From: CAWDXG01 sp963822115
GTDB lineage: Bacteria > Myxococcota_A > Polyangia > Polyangiales > Polyangiaceae
Length of the DNA stretch: 64,000 nt
Assembly: GCA_963822115.1 (NCBI GenBank)
Contig: CAWGGM010000008.1
Location: forward strand, 248,001-312,000
Direction of reading: 5' to 3'
The translations under genes and the position numbers were made by a program. Below are positions 36,563-48,016 of the stretch, one piece after another (position 1 is the first letter of the stretch; every line of letters begins with the position of its first letter). The notes beneath the pieces were generated by a model. That model worked only from the letters and a program-made list of their open reading frames with translations. It was not told the origin of the DNA and ran no database searches.

Positions 36563-36748
36563 CTACGAGGAGCGCCCGAAGAGGCGGGAGAGGATCGAGG
36601 CCTGGTCTTCACCCGAGCGGGTGTTGGCGTGCTCGTGGCACTTGCAGCGCTGGTCGCGCGGCACATCGCCGAGCACCTGCTCCACGTGCATCCCGCAACC
36701 GGCGAAAGTGGGCTTGCCGCAACGCGGACAACGGACTCGCTGACACAT
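36563..36748 (-). CDS. Small Cys-rich zinc-binding protein
   Basis: A 61-residue protein from ATG 36748. CPRCGKPTFAGCGMHVEQ followed by a second pair CKC in DQRCKCHEH gives four to six Cys and several His, consistent with a zinc-ribbon-like fold. Similar short proteins with a CxxCGKPTFAGCGxHVE core occur widely in high-GC bacteria without a known role. The longer open frame upstream (to 36967) has no conserved character, so the short start is preferred. Confidence 0.8.
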   Translation of the reverse strand: MCQRVRCPRCGKPTFAGCGMHVEQVLGDVPRDQRCKCHEHANTRSGEDQASILSRLFGRSS

Positions 36749-36963
36749 CTCTGGTACGCCTCCTTGTTCGGAAGCGGTACATCCGCTCCCTGTCGGTAGG
36801 AGCCCAGGTTCGCGAAAGCGATTCGTGACGAGCGTCAAGTCGAGCTCTGTCCCGCTGGATTTTCCGGTTCTGGCCCGGCTCGACCTGTTTCCTGCGGGGC
36901 CTGGCCGACTGGGCGGCCTTGTCCAGGTCGGCGTCGGACCACCGGCGAACAGACCGGGTTCCG

Positions 36964-37680
36964 TCACCCGCCGAACGCGCGCTCGTAGCGCCAGCCCGGG
37001 TCGACGACCCAGAGACGGTGCCGCGGACCGGCGGCCTCGAGAGGACCGCCATCGTAGGCGATGTCCTGCTGGTACAGCGAGCAGAAGCCGCCCTCGACGC
37101 GGCGTGGCCGGGGCACGAATTCCTCGGGGCCGTGCTCTCTGCTTGTCGCGAGCGCGGACTCGACGTCGGCGAAGAGCGCCAGCCGCGTGAGCGTGACGAA
37201 GGTCGGTGGCGGCAGGGCCAGCTGACCGCTCCTGTGCAAATGCAGAGCCGCCGCGGGCGAGAGCCAGCGATGCGCGCGGATCTCGCCGCCATCGACGCGC
37301 GCCCGCGTCGAGACGGCGCGCGCCAGGAAGAACCAGGTCCGGAAGCGTTTGGGAAAACCCTCCGGCGTGGTCCAGCGTGCCTGCCAGACCAGTGCTTGCG
37401 TCTGCAACTCGAGCCCGGCTTCTTCGGAAAGCTCGCGCGTCGCAGCCCGCCGCGCGACATCGATGGGAACGTTAGCCTGAGATGGCACGGCGCCCCGATA
37501 GTCCGCGCGATCGATCCGCCCGCCCGGGAACACCCAGGAGCCACCATGGAAGTCGAGCTCCACCGCGCGTTGGACGAGCAGCACTTCCGGTCCGGACGCG
37601 CTGTCGCGGAGCAGGATCACCGTGGCCGAAGGGTGCGCCACGACGGAGGCGTGCTGGCTCTGCATGCGGTCCGCAAACAT
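36964..37680 (-). CDS. Nudix hydrolase (NUDT19/CoA-pyrophosphatase-like)
   Basis: A 238-residue Nudix protein from ATG 37680 (ATG 37665 also possible). The early VAHPSATVILLRD and the WVFPGGRID strand lead to a Nudix box whose N-terminal half is separated from RELSEEAGLEL by an insertion of about 20 residues; Arg, two Glu and Gly are all kept. An inserted box is typical of NUDT19-type enzymes that cleave CoA or its esters. It is divergent from the Eis-like gene 66 bp away. The substrate assignment is tentative. Confidence 0.83.
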   Translation of the reverse strand: MFADRMQSQHASVVAHPSATVILLRDSASGPEVLLVQRAVELDFHGGSWVFPGGRIDRADYRGAVPSQANVPIDVARRAATRELSEEAGLELQTQALVWQARWTTPEGFPKRFRTWFFLARAVSTRARVDGGEIRAHRWLSPAAALHLHRSGQLALPPPTFVTLTRLALFADVESALATSREHGPEEFVPRPRRVEGGFCSLYQQDIAYDGGPLEAAGPRHRLWVVDPGWRYERAFGG

Positions 37681-37746
37681 TGGACGCCCGCCGCCCGGAC
37701 GCAATCGGCATTGACCCGCCAAGCGCACGCCCTGACCCTGACCGGC

Positions 37747-38922
37747 ATGAGCGACATCGGGATCGCGGGTTTGAGCGGGGACAGCGAGGAAATCGGCGCC
37801 TACGCGGCGATCCTGGCGTGGGCGTTCAACATCGACGCCGACACCGTACCGGCGTGGCTCGACAAGGCGGGGCACGACAACGTGAGGATCGCGCGCCGCT
37901 TTTCGCGCGTCGCCGGCGGCTTGATTCATATCCCGATGGGGCAATGGTTCGGAGGCAGGAGCGTCCCGATGACCGGCGTCGCGGGTGTCGCGGTGGGACC
38001 GGAGCACCGCGGTCGCGGCGTCGCGATTTCGCTCATGCGCGCCAGCGTGGTCGAACTGGCCGAGGCCGGCGCGCCGCTATCGGTGCTGTACCCAGCGACC
38101 CTCGGCCTGTATCGCAAGGCGGGCTATGAACCGGCGGGCAGCCGCTTCCGCTGCTCGGTGCGGACACGCGACATCCCCGTGGGCCCGCGCGATCTCGAGG
38201 TGCGTAGCGTGGACGAGTCCGACCTGGACGCGACAAGCTCGCTCTATTCGGATATCGCGCGCGAGCAGAACGGCTACCTCGACCGCGGCCTGTACATCTG
38301 GGATCGCGTGCGCTCGCCGCGCGCGGCGCCGGCCCGCGGCTATCTCGTCGAGGCGGACCAGGGCATTGAAGGCTATCTCTATATCCAGGAAAATCGCGGA
38401 CGGCGCTTCCACTACGACCTGGGCGTCGTCGATCTCGCCGCGGCCACGCCGCGCGCCGGCCGTGCGCTGCTCGGTCTGGTAGCCGAACACCGCACGCTGG
38501 GCGACACAGCGATCTTCTCATGCGGGGCCGCCGATCCGGTGCTCTCGCTGCTTCCCGAGCGCTACGACTGCGAGCTTGCCGACCACTGGATGCTGCGCGT
38601 GATCAATGCCGAAGCTGCGCTCGGGGCGCGCGGCTACCCGGCCGCCACGAGCGCGAGGCTGGAGCTCGAGCTTGACGATGATCTGGTTCCGGACAACCGC
38701 GGGCGCTTCGTGCTGGAAGTCGAGGGCGGACGCGGACGCGTGTCGCGCGGAGGAAGCGGCGCGCTTCGAGCCGGGCCGCGCGGCCTCGCTGCGCTCTACA
38801 CCGGCTTCATGGCGCCGGCGTCGCTCGCCCGCGCGGGCCTCGTCCAGGGCGACGAGCAGGTGCTCGCCACGGCCGCTGCCCTGTTCGCGGGCTCCGCGCC
38901 GTGCATGCGCGACCATTTCTGA
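37747..38922 (+). CDS. Eis-like GNAT N-acetyltransferase
   Basis: A 391-residue protein from ATG 37747 with the three-part Eis architecture: an N-terminal GNAT fold containing VGPEHRGRGVAISLM (acetyl-CoA pyrophosphate loop, R/Q-x-x-G-x-G/A), a second GNAT-like domain (about 160-285), and a C-terminal sterol-carrier-like domain (about 290-391). It ends in a free carboxylate Phe, as do Eis enzymes, whose terminal Phe enters the active site. Members acetylate amines on aminoglycosides or proteins. The open frame upstream to 36919 overlaps the Nudix gene and is spurious. Confidence 0.87.
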   Translation: MSDIGIAGLSGDSEEIGAYAAILAWAFNIDADTVPAWLDKAGHDNVRIARRFSRVAGGLIHIPMGQWFGGRSVPMTGVAGVAVGPEHRGRGVAISLMRASVVELAEAGAPLSVLYPATLGLYRKAGYEPAGSRFRCSVRTRDIPVGPRDLEVRSVDESDLDATSSLYSDIAREQNGYLDRGLYIWDRVRSPRAAPARGYLVEADQGIEGYLYIQENRGRRFHYDLGVVDLAAATPRAGRALLGLVAEHRTLGDTAIFSCGAADPVLSLLPERYDCELADHWMLRVINAEAALGARGYPAATSARLELELDDDLVPDNRGRFVLEVEGGRGRVSRGGSGALRAGPRGLAALYTGFMAPASLARAGLVQGDEQVLATAAALFAGSAPCMRDHF

Positions 38923-39013
38923 GGCGTCGCTCGCTTCCGGGTCCGCTTCATCACGGAGATCAAGCGAGACGCCGCGCGCGAGGTGCTACGATGTCGGCTC
39001 GCCAGAGGTTTCG

Positions 39014-41338
39014 ATGACGAGACGCCTTGTTCTTCTAGTCGCCGCGCTCGGTTGCATGGCGGCAGCGCCCTTGGCTTGCAGCTCGGACGCCAAGCCACCC
39101 GGCACCACTTTCCACTCCGATGGTGGAACAGGCGACGGGGCGACCGACGGCTCCGCGACCTGCCCGCACAAGTTCGCGCTGCCCGACAACAACTACTCCA
39201 AGGTCGTGCTCAACACCGACTACGGCCAATGGACGAACGAGATCCCGCTGAAGCTGGAGAGCGGCATCTGGCAGGTGGTCACGCCGGTGCCGGCGGGCCA
39301 GGACGTCGAATACAAGTTCGTCGCCGACGGCAACTGGATGATCAATTCCGCCCAGCCGACCGTCGACCTGCCGGGCCAGAACGGAACCACCACCAACAAC
39401 ATCCTGCAGGCGGTCACCTGCGGCACGCCGGCGCCCGGAACGCTGCAGCTCGTGGGCAACGCAGTGAACACGACGGCGAGCAGCTACTCGTTCAAGGTGC
39501 AGTACATGCCGGGCGATGCCGAGCTCGACCCGTCGAAGACGAAGATCACGCTGAACGGCGCAGCGGTACCGGCGAGCAGCGTACCCTACGACGCCAAGTC
39601 CCACATTTTCACCGTTTCCGTGAAGTCCGGCGTCAAGTCGCCCGAGAAGTATTCGTACCTGTTCGAGGTCACCGACAAGAACGGCATCGGCGCGCGGCTG
39701 TTCGTGCCCTTCTGGGTCCAGAAGAGCGACTTCCAGTGGAAGGACGCCTTCATCTACGAGGTGATGGTCGACCGCTTCCTGCACGGCGGCACGAGCAAGG
39801 CAGGGCCCAACGGCCCGCCGACGGAACCGGCCGGCGACTGGATGGGCGGCGACTACGGCGGCGTCACCAAGAAGATCAACGACGGCTACTTCGACTCCAT
39901 GGGCGTGAACACGCTCTGGATCAGCTCGCCGGACACCGGAACGAAGCTGTGCGAGATGGGCGTGGGCGCGAACGCCGGCCACTGCCTGTCCGGCTACCAC
40001 TCGTACTTCCCCGTCGCGAGCGGCTGGACCTACGGCTCGGAGAACGACCCTGCCTTTGCCAGCATCAAGACTCCCATCGAGCCGCACTTCGGTACAGCTG
40101 CGGATCTGCTCGCGCTGGTCAACGCAGCGCATGCGCACGGCATCCGCGTGCTGACGGATCTGGTCGTCAACCACGTGTTCGCCGACCCGAGCCCGCCTTC
40201 CGGACAGACCGCCGAGCTCGGCCCGCTGTGGACGGCGCACCAGACCGACCCGGCGTGGTTCAACATCCCCTACAACGCCGGGGTCAACGACTGCGGCGCC
40301 GAGAACCTCTGGGATACGCCCACGAACCAGACCTGGAACCGCGCGGATTGCTGGTTCGACCCGTACCTACCCGACTTCAACACGACCAATCCGTCGGTCG
40401 ACGAGGTGATCGCCAATCACGCCGCGTGGCTGATGGAGCAGTTCGGCCTCGACGGCTTCCGCGTCGACGCAGCCAAGCAGGTCACGAACAAGGTGTGCCT
40501 CGCGCTGCGCTCGAAGCTCAACACGATCAACTCCACCCACCTGCCGATTTTCATGATCGGCGAGGCGCTCGGCGGCGACGTGGGCAACGTCATGGACTGC
40601 GTGGGCGACGACAAGCTGAACGGCTCGGTCGACGACCCGCTGCACAACACCATCGTCGGCACCATCCTGCAGAACGACCCGAACGCGGGCAACGACCTCG
40701 ACAACGGCGTCATGGACGACGAGTCCAAGTGGACCGGCGCGGTTCCGGACGCGCTCATGGGACACTTCTTCGGCAGCCACGACACGCCCCGCGCCATCAG
40801 CCTGGCCAATGGCGACGATGTCGGTCAGCCGTGGAAGAACCCGCCACCTGATCACGAGACGAACCCGGACGCCTTCAAGCGGCTCGAGCTCGCGCAGGCC
40901 TTCCTGATGACCTACGACCCGATACCCGTCTTGTGGATGGGCGACGAGTTCGGCATGCCCGGCGCGATCGATCCGGACTGCCGTCGCATGATGCGCTTCG
41001 GCTCGGCACTGAGCGCGGACGAGGCCAGCACGCTCGCGAACTTCCAGAAGCTCGGCAAGGTGCGCGCCGCGCGCCCGGCGCTGCGCCGCGGCACGCGCAC
41101 GCGGCTGTGGGTGGACCAGACGTTCTACGCCTACGGGCGCGTCGATACGCAGGACAAGGACATCGTCGTCGCGGCGTTCAACCTGGGCACCAGCCAGGCG
41201 AGCCGGACCATGAGCGTCACCAACATCGGCCTCACCGGCACCGTGACCGACGCGCTCTCCGGCGCGACCGCGACCGAATCCGGCGGACAGCTCACGATCG
41301 CTCTGCCGCCGCTGACGGCGGCCGTGTTCACGCAGTAG
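39014..41338 (+). CDS. GH13 alpha-amylase-family lipoprotein
   Basis: A 774-residue lipoprotein (Cys22 in PLAC) with a short Gly/Asp linker, an N-terminal carbohydrate-binding-like beta region (about 55-230) and a GH13 barrel starting at FIYEVMVDRFLHGG. The catalytic residues are visible: the nucleophile Asp in DGFRVDAAK, the acid Glu in IGEALGG, and the third Asp in GSHDTPRAI. An inserted Cys-rich loop follows the first conserved region. The C-terminal beta domain ends the protein. It should hydrolyse alpha-1,4-glucans at the cell surface. The longer upstream frame overlapping the GNAT gene is spurious. Confidence 0.92.
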   Translation: MTRRLVLLVAALGCMAAAPLACSSDAKPPGTTFHSDGGTGDGATDGSATCPHKFALPDNNYSKVVLNTDYGQWTNEIPLKLESGIWQVVTPVPAGQDVEYKFVADGNWMINSAQPTVDLPGQNGTTTNNILQAVTCGTPAPGTLQLVGNAVNTTASSYSFKVQYMPGDAELDPSKTKITLNGAAVPASSVPYDAKSHIFTVSVKSGVKSPEKYSYLFEVTDKNGIGARLFVPFWVQKSDFQWKDAFIYEVMVDRFLHGGTSKAGPNGPPTEPAGDWMGGDYGGVTKKINDGYFDSMGVNTLWISSPDTGTKLCEMGVGANAGHCLSGYHSYFPVASGWTYGSENDPAFASIKTPIEPHFGTAADLLALVNAAHAHGIRVLTDLVVNHVFADPSPPSGQTAELGPLWTAHQTDPAWFNIPYNAGVNDCGAENLWDTPTNQTWNRADCWFDPYLPDFNTTNPSVDEVIANHAAWLMEQFGLDGFRVDAAKQVTNKVCLALRSKLNTINSTHLPIFMIGEALGGDVGNVMDCVGDDKLNGSVDDPLHNTIVGTILQNDPNAGNDLDNGVMDDESKWTGAVPDALMGHFFGSHDTPRAISLANGDDVGQPWKNPPPDHETNPDAFKRLELAQAFLMTYDPIPVLWMGDEFGMPGAIDPDCRRMMRFGSALSADEASTLANFQKLGKVRAARPALRRGTRTRLWVDQTFYAYGRVDTQDKDIVVAAFNLGTSQASRTMSVTNIGLTGTVTDALSGATATESGGQLTIALPPLTAAVFTQ

Positions 41339-41346
41339 AGCGCGCG

Positions 41347-42585
41347 TCAGCGGCAAGTGCGCATGATGCGATAGCCGCTCGTACCGGCGTTCTGGATCCA
41401 GTAGAGGTACGTCGCGTCCACGGCGATGGGAGGCACGCTGGGCCCTTGCCCGCCGGGAAGGCCGGAAACCAGCGTCACGGGCTTTCCGCCACTCGCAGGG
41501 ACCTTCTGGATGGTGCCGTCGTTCTGGTAGTAGCCGGGGTCGCCGGACACTTGCGTGCCATGACTCGCGAAGAAGACTTCACCGCCGTCGGCGATCACGT
41601 TCCCGGCGTTGGTACCGGCGACCAGCATGTTCTGCGCGCCACCGGACGTGCTCACGCTCTTCAAGTCTACTCCGCCGTTGAGCGCCGAGGTGCCGTTCGC
41701 GACGAGAAAGAACAGCTTCCCGTTGTCGAGAGCGAGGTGCTGGCCACCGCCGATGAAGTTGCCGGTCGCGATCGGGGAGGGAACCGTCGCTGTCATCAGG
41801 TTGATACGCTCGAGCGTCGAAGGCTGACCCGGTTTGATCCAGTAGACGTCGTTGCCCAGGGCGATGGGACCAGCCGCATCAGGGTACGGCGCGTTGAGCG
41901 AAACGGAAGACAGCGTAATGACCTGGCCCCCTGTTCGCGCAACCATGTCGAGCTCGTCCCCGGCCTGGTTTCCACCTGGAATATCCGCAACGTAGAACAC
42001 CGTCGTCGAATTGGCGGCCACGTAGTGTGCCGCCGTGTTGCCGACGATCGTCGAGAGCTTGCCGGTGTTCTTGTCTATGCTCGAGATGCCATTGCCCGGG
42101 TCGGCGGCAGTGGCGCAGAGGACATCCGCGCCGCTCGAAATCAAGTCCTCGACGGCAACGCTCACGGCAGCGATCTGTTGCGGTTTTCCACCCGCCTTGG
42201 GCGCCCTTTCGAGCCACGCATTCGAGCTGCCGGTGGAGTCGAACGAAATCCAGTACACGTTGTTCGCGTCAAGCGCGAGGTCCCAGTACTGCGTGGGGAA
42301 CGTGGACTGGGCAACAACGGTAGGCCCGCAGCTGCCGCTGCCCGCGACGCCCGAATCCGAGCCGGAACTGCCCGCAGTGCCAGCGTCCGCGCCAGTGTTG
42401 CCCGCGACGCCCGCGTCCGTGCCGGTCGTCCCGCCCGCTCCGCTGCCGCCGCTGCCCAGCGTGCCGGCGCCCGCGTTGTTCTGCGTGCCGGCGTCGGCAC
42501 CCTGCTGCGGCGCGCCGCCGAGCTTCACGTTGCTGCCGCAGCCGACGCACAGCGCGGCTGCGCACACCCACCAGCATCCCCTCAT
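41347..42585 (-). CDS. Beta-propeller lipoprotein (DUF5050-like)
   Basis: A 412-residue lipoprotein from ATG 42585, preceded by GGAGG. Cys16 (CVGC) is followed by a long Gly/Ala/Asp-rich linker to about residue 90. The domain consists of repeated blades with VYWI, VFYVAD, VYWIKPG, LFFLV and LYWIQNAG at equivalent points, characteristic of a six-bladed propeller with Tyr-Trp motifs (DUF5050/TolB-like). No catalytic site is evident. It is a surface-exposed binding protein by inference. It converges on the amylase gene with 8 bp between stops. Confidence 0.8.
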   Translation of the reverse strand: MRGCWWVCAAALCVGCGSNVKLGGAPQQGADAGTQNNAGAGTLGSGGSGAGGTTGTDAGVAGNTGADAGTAGSSGSDSGVAGSGSCGPTVVAQSTFPTQYWDLALDANNVYWISFDSTGSSNAWLERAPKAGGKPQQIAAVSVAVEDLISSGADVLCATAADPGNGISSIDKNTGKLSTIVGNTAAHYVAANSTTVFYVADIPGGNQAGDELDMVARTGGQVITLSSVSLNAPYPDAAGPIALGNDVYWIKPGQPSTLERINLMTATVPSPIATGNFIGGGQHLALDNGKLFFLVANGTSALNGGVDLKSVSTSGGAQNMLVAGTNAGNVIADGGEVFFASHGTQVSGDPGYYQNDGTIQKVPASGGKPVTLVSGLPGGQGPSVPPIAVDATYLYWIQNAGTSGYRIMRTCR

Positions 42586-42634
42586 CGTTCGTCCTCCGTT
42601 CACACTCTCTGATGTCCGGAACTGCGCGAAGTGA

Positions 42635-43441
42635 TCACGGATTGTGCGCGCCGCCCATCAGACGCTGCAGCCGCTCGGCGTGGGGGCTGTCGGGGTGCTC
42701 GGCAAGGAAACGGCGCGCTTCACGGATGGCCTCGGCGCGGTTGCCCTGCTTGTCCAGGGCGTCGATGCGCAGCACTGCCGCTTCCTGCGCGAGCATGCCG
42801 GCGGGAAAGCGCCGCTGGTAGTCGGCCACGAGTGCGAGCGCCTGCGTGGGATGACCGGATTGGAGCGCCGAGCGCGCACGGTCGAGCGCGGCGGTTTCCG
42901 GACCGAGCGAACCGTGCGGCGAGCTGGGCGCGGGCGCCGCCGCAGCCGCGGTCACCTCGGTCGGCGCCGTGGCCCGGTGGACTTCGTGCCGGCGCGGCGG
43001 CGCGGCGGCCGGCGCTGCAGCCGTGGGCTCGACAACAGCCGGGCGCGGTGCGGCCCGGCCGCGCTTCACGGCCGCCCTGTGCGGCGGCGCCATCGGAGCG
43101 ACAGCGTGCGAGACCATCGCAGGCCGCGCCGGAGGCAGCGGAGCCGCATAATGAAGCGCGACGCCGCTCGTCGCGAGTCCCGCTACGAAGCCGACGCCGA
43201 GCCACTTCGCCAGCGCGATCGCCAAGGACGCCTTGGGCGCGGCGGACGCGGCCGCCTGCGCCGTCGTGGCGGCCGCCTGAGCCGTGGCCGCAGCCGTGAG
43301 CGTCGTCGCCGCGCCCGCGCCCGCGAGAGCCAGCGCCCGGCGGCGTGCACGGCCGCTCGGCTGCTCGTCCTGCCACGCCGAGAGGAGCTCACGCTCGAAA
43401 TCGCTCGCGCCCTCGTCGATGAGCCGCTGGGGATCGGTCAT
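42635..43441 (-). CDS. Membrane anti-sigma-like protein with a periplasmic TPR-like tail
   Basis: A 268-residue protein from ATG 43441 (ATGA overlap with the sigma stop). The N-terminal 45 residues are acidic and helical (LIDEGASDFERELLSAWQDE), as in anti-sigma factors that clamp region 2. One transmembrane helix lies near residues 85-110 (LAIALAKWLGVGFVAGLATSG). A Pro/Ala-rich spacer follows, then two TPR-like helical repeats (TAALDRARSALQSGHPTQALALVADYQ; QGNRAEAIREARRFLAEHP). It presumably sequesters the coupled sigma factor and senses the envelope. The call is by architecture. Confidence 0.72.
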   Translation of the reverse strand: MTDPQRLIDEGASDFERELLSAWQDEQPSGRARRRALALAGAGAATTLTAAATAQAAATTAQAAASAAPKASLAIALAKWLGVGFVAGLATSGVALHYAAPLPPARPAMVSHAVAPMAPPHRAAVKRGRAAPRPAVVEPTAAAPAAAPPRRHEVHRATAPTEVTAAAAAPAPSSPHGSLGPETAALDRARSALQSGHPTQALALVADYQRRFPAGMLAQEAAVLRIDALDKQGNRAEAIREARRFLAEHPDSPHAERLQRLMGGAHNP

Positions 43442-44053
43442 GGGTTCCCTCCTGGGCGCTGCATGCGCGCTTGCAGGCGCCGCACGGCAACGTGGAAAGC
43501 CTCGCGGGCGCGCCTCAGGCGAGAAGAAGCGGTACCCGGCGCCAGAATCGAGCAACGCGGCGATCTCTGCCGTGGTCAGACCTTCGAGCTCGAACAGGAC
43601 GAACACCGTCCTGAGCTCGGCGGGCAACCCATCGAGCACCTGATCGAGCAGCACGCGCGCCTGCTTCAGGCTCGACAGCTGCTCGGGATCCGGCGCGTCG
43701 TCGATTCGCTCTTCGAGCGCGCCGGGGTCGGGCACTTCGCGCGAGCGCGCGACGGCCCTGCGGCGGTTGGCCGCGACGCCGGCGGCGGTGCTCAACAGAA
43801 AGCTCCGCTCGGCGCCAGGAGCGATGGCATCGAGCTTCTTGCTGGCGATGAAGAAAACCTGCTGCGCCGCGTCGTCGGCGCTGGCAGCAGGGACACCGAG
43901 CCCCCGGAGCGCGCGCCAGATGAAATCGAAATGCGCGTTCACCATGGCGCGGAAGCGCGCTTCGGGAGCCAGCTCCCCTTCCCGAGCAGCCGGTGCGGCG
44001 GCGACCTGGATGGGCATGGGGGAGGGACTCAAGACATTCGCGGGAGTCATCAC
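43438..44053 (-). CDS. ECF sigma-70 factor (frameshifted in region 4)
   Basis: The start is GTG 44053 (ATG 44050 also fits). Region 2 is clear: RFRAMVNAHFDFIWRALRGLGV and DDAAQQVFFIASKKLDAI. The region 4 helix-turn-helix begins LPAELRTVFVLFELEGLTTAEIAALL, then the frame slips near 43540-43550; the continued frame reads PGTASSRLRRAREAFHVAVRRL, the expected recognition helix, and stops at TGA 43438. One indel restores a continuous factor of about 205 codons. It overlaps the anti-sigma start. It is probably activated by envelope stress through that partner. Confidence 0.82.
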
Positions 44054-44107
44054 GAGCAGAGAGAGGGCTACGCCCTACCGCTGAATGTTCACGACTGCAG
44101 CTTCTCA

Positions 44108-45145
44108 TCACGGAAAGCGCACGCCCAGCCCCACGCGCGCGAGCCAGCCGACCGCGGCAGGCGTGTAAAATGGCGGATCCGGCTGGAAATAGAAGTGATC
44201 CCGGGTGAACGGGACTACGACTCCGGCTCCCGCATCGGCAAAAGCCGGCGGCAGGAAGGACCATTCGGTCCGCACCGTCGCGCCGAGCGCGACCCAGAGC
44301 GGGTGGGCGTTCTCGCGCGGCGAGATGTGCTCGCCCTGCGCTTCGAGGACGCCTGCTTCCACGCGCAGGCACGGCGCGACCCGGAACCCCAGCGCAGACC
44401 ACGAAAGCGGGCAGCCCTCCAGCGTCCCCGCGGTCCAGCGGAAGGCCGCCGCCGCTGCACCGACCTGGAGCGTGGTCTGCAGGGAGCTCTCGAACGACGC
44501 GCGCAGCGACGGCCCGCCGCGGGGCATCCCGACCTCCACGAACACCGGCAGAGCCAGCACGGCGCGCGGCGCCGCTCCGCCACGGACGGCCACGTCGCCA
44601 CCGACGCTCACGTGCCAGGGCGGGCGCGGAGGCGGTGGAGCCGGCGCGCGCCAGAGCGGAGCGGGCGCGGGCCGCCGCACGGGCGCCGGTACGGGAACAG
44701 GACGCGCAGCGCGTGGCGGCGGCGCGGCGCTCTTCGCTCCGGGAGCCGGCGGAATGGGCCGGGTTGAAGCCATCGGGTCGAGCGTCAGCGCCGTAACCAG
44801 CGCCAGCGCTGCAACCACGTCCTTGCAGGTGTCTCCCGACACGTTGCGGTGCGAAAACCGCCCGCGCTGGTCGGCCAGCTCGAGGCGCCCGGAGAATCCC
44901 CCGTCGCGCTGCGTGATGGTGATGTCGAGCGCTCGGCTCCGTGATTCGCCGGGTGTTGCGAGGCGCGCCTTGTGGGTCCGCGCCAGGATCTGCGAGCTGA
45001 ATGCCGACTCGGAGGGACAGCCGTCCGGCGCGTGATACGTGATGCGGAGAGCAGCCGGCGGTGGATCGGCGCGCGCACCGCGCGACACCAGGAGCGCGAA
45101 GCACGAGGCAGTCAGCGCGGCGGGTGGAAGCCGGCGGAGCAACAC
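44108..45145 (-). CDS. Outer-membrane beta-barrel protein of a sigma/anti-sigma locus
   Basis: A 345-residue secreted protein from GTG 45145, giving a signal peptide LLRRLPPAALTASCFALLVSRGARA; an in-frame ATG at 45208 would prefix 21 more residues. After a short ordered part (RITYHAPDGCPSESAFSSQIL) comes a long Pro/Ala-rich stretch (about 130-185), then amphipathic strands ending in LARVGLGVRF with a terminal Pro. It is a putative barrel or periplasmic sensor. The sigma gene follows 54 bp downstream, so the three genes form one leftward unit, a layout I have seen in Polyangiales genomes. Confidence 0.65.
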   Translation of the reverse strand: MLLRRLPPAALTASCFALLVSRGARADPPPAALRITYHAPDGCPSESAFSSQILARTHKARLATPGESRSRALDITITQRDGGFSGRLELADQRGRFSHRNVSGDTCKDVVAALALVTALTLDPMASTRPIPPAPGAKSAAPPPRAARPVPVPAPVRRPAPAPLWRAPAPPPPRPPWHVSVGGDVAVRGGAAPRAVLALPVFVEVGMPRGGPSLRASFESSLQTTLQVGAAAAAFRWTAGTLEGCPLSWSALGFRVAPCLRVEAGVLEAQGEHISPRENAHPLWVALGATVRTEWSFLPPAFADAGAGVVVPFTRDHFYFQPDPPFYTPAAVGWLARVGLGVRFP

Positions 45146-45220
45146 CGCCGCTTCATACCGCAGGGCGGCGCGCGGACGAAATCCCGCGCCGGCAAGCTCC
45201 GCCGGCACGGGACGCGCCGT

Positions 45221-47446
<2,226 letters not shown>

Positions 47447-47644
47447 GGTCTCGCTCCTGTCCCGGGGGGCCAAATGCGCCGGGGGGCCTGGATCGGTGAC
47501 GAGAGCGGGCCGATTGTCAACCGGCTTTTCGGCGCTTCGCTCCCACCGAACCGCTGGTCCGGCGCCACGATACGGGCTTTCGACGCTAGCAGCGCCCCGC
47601 CGGCGGCGCCGCTCTGCCCTGACCAGCGTCATCGCCGGCGGCGA

Positions 47645-48016
47645 TCACGGGACCACGACGACCTTCACCGGATCCTCGCCCGGGATGCGCAGCACGGTCC
47701 GGCCCGGGCTCACGCCCACCACGACATAGCTGGTCGGGGCGAAGGAGCCGTTCATATAGGTGTCCAGGCGGTTCAGATGCGCGGGCAGCACGCGGGCGAC
47801 CTTCGGGTCATCGATGGTCGCCTTGCCGGCGCTGCACGGGTTGCCCCAGGCCGTCGTGCACACGAACGCCAGCGCCACTCCCCTCGACACGCTGAGCTCG
47901 TCGTGCGCGTTGTCCATCGACGCCACGCGGCTCGGCGGCGGCGGGGTCACTGCGCGGAAGCTCGTGCAGGCGCTGCACGCGAGCACGATCGCGAGCAATC
48001 CGGCGCGCGCCTTCAC
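47645..48016 (-). CDS. Small lipoprotein, coupled to the upstream Big-domain lipoprotein
   Basis: A 123-residue lipoprotein from GTG 48016, which overlaps the previous stop as GTGA. Cys17 lies in ACSAC. The body has CTTAWGNPCSAG, a probable disulfide loop, and a C-terminal beta segment SYVVVGVSPGRTVLRIPGEDPVKVVVVP that resembles a bacterial Ig-like or pilus-assembly N-terminal strand set. Both proteins end in strands matching the same VSPGxxxLxV(K) pattern, so they look like related sandwich domains. Function is unknown. Confidence 0.65.
   Translation of the reverse strand: MKARAGLLAIVLACSACTSFRAVTPPPPSRVASMDNAHDELSVSRGVALAFVCTTAWGNPCSAGKATIDDPKVARVLPAHLNRLDTYMNGSFAPTSYVVVGVSPGRTVLRIPGEDPVKVVVVP

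Noticed and set aside
42635..44053. One continuous 472-codon sigma/TPR fusion
   Set aside because: The sequence reads as two genes. A frame slip near 43545 hides the sigma region 4 recognition helix and the ATGA boundary at 43438-43441.
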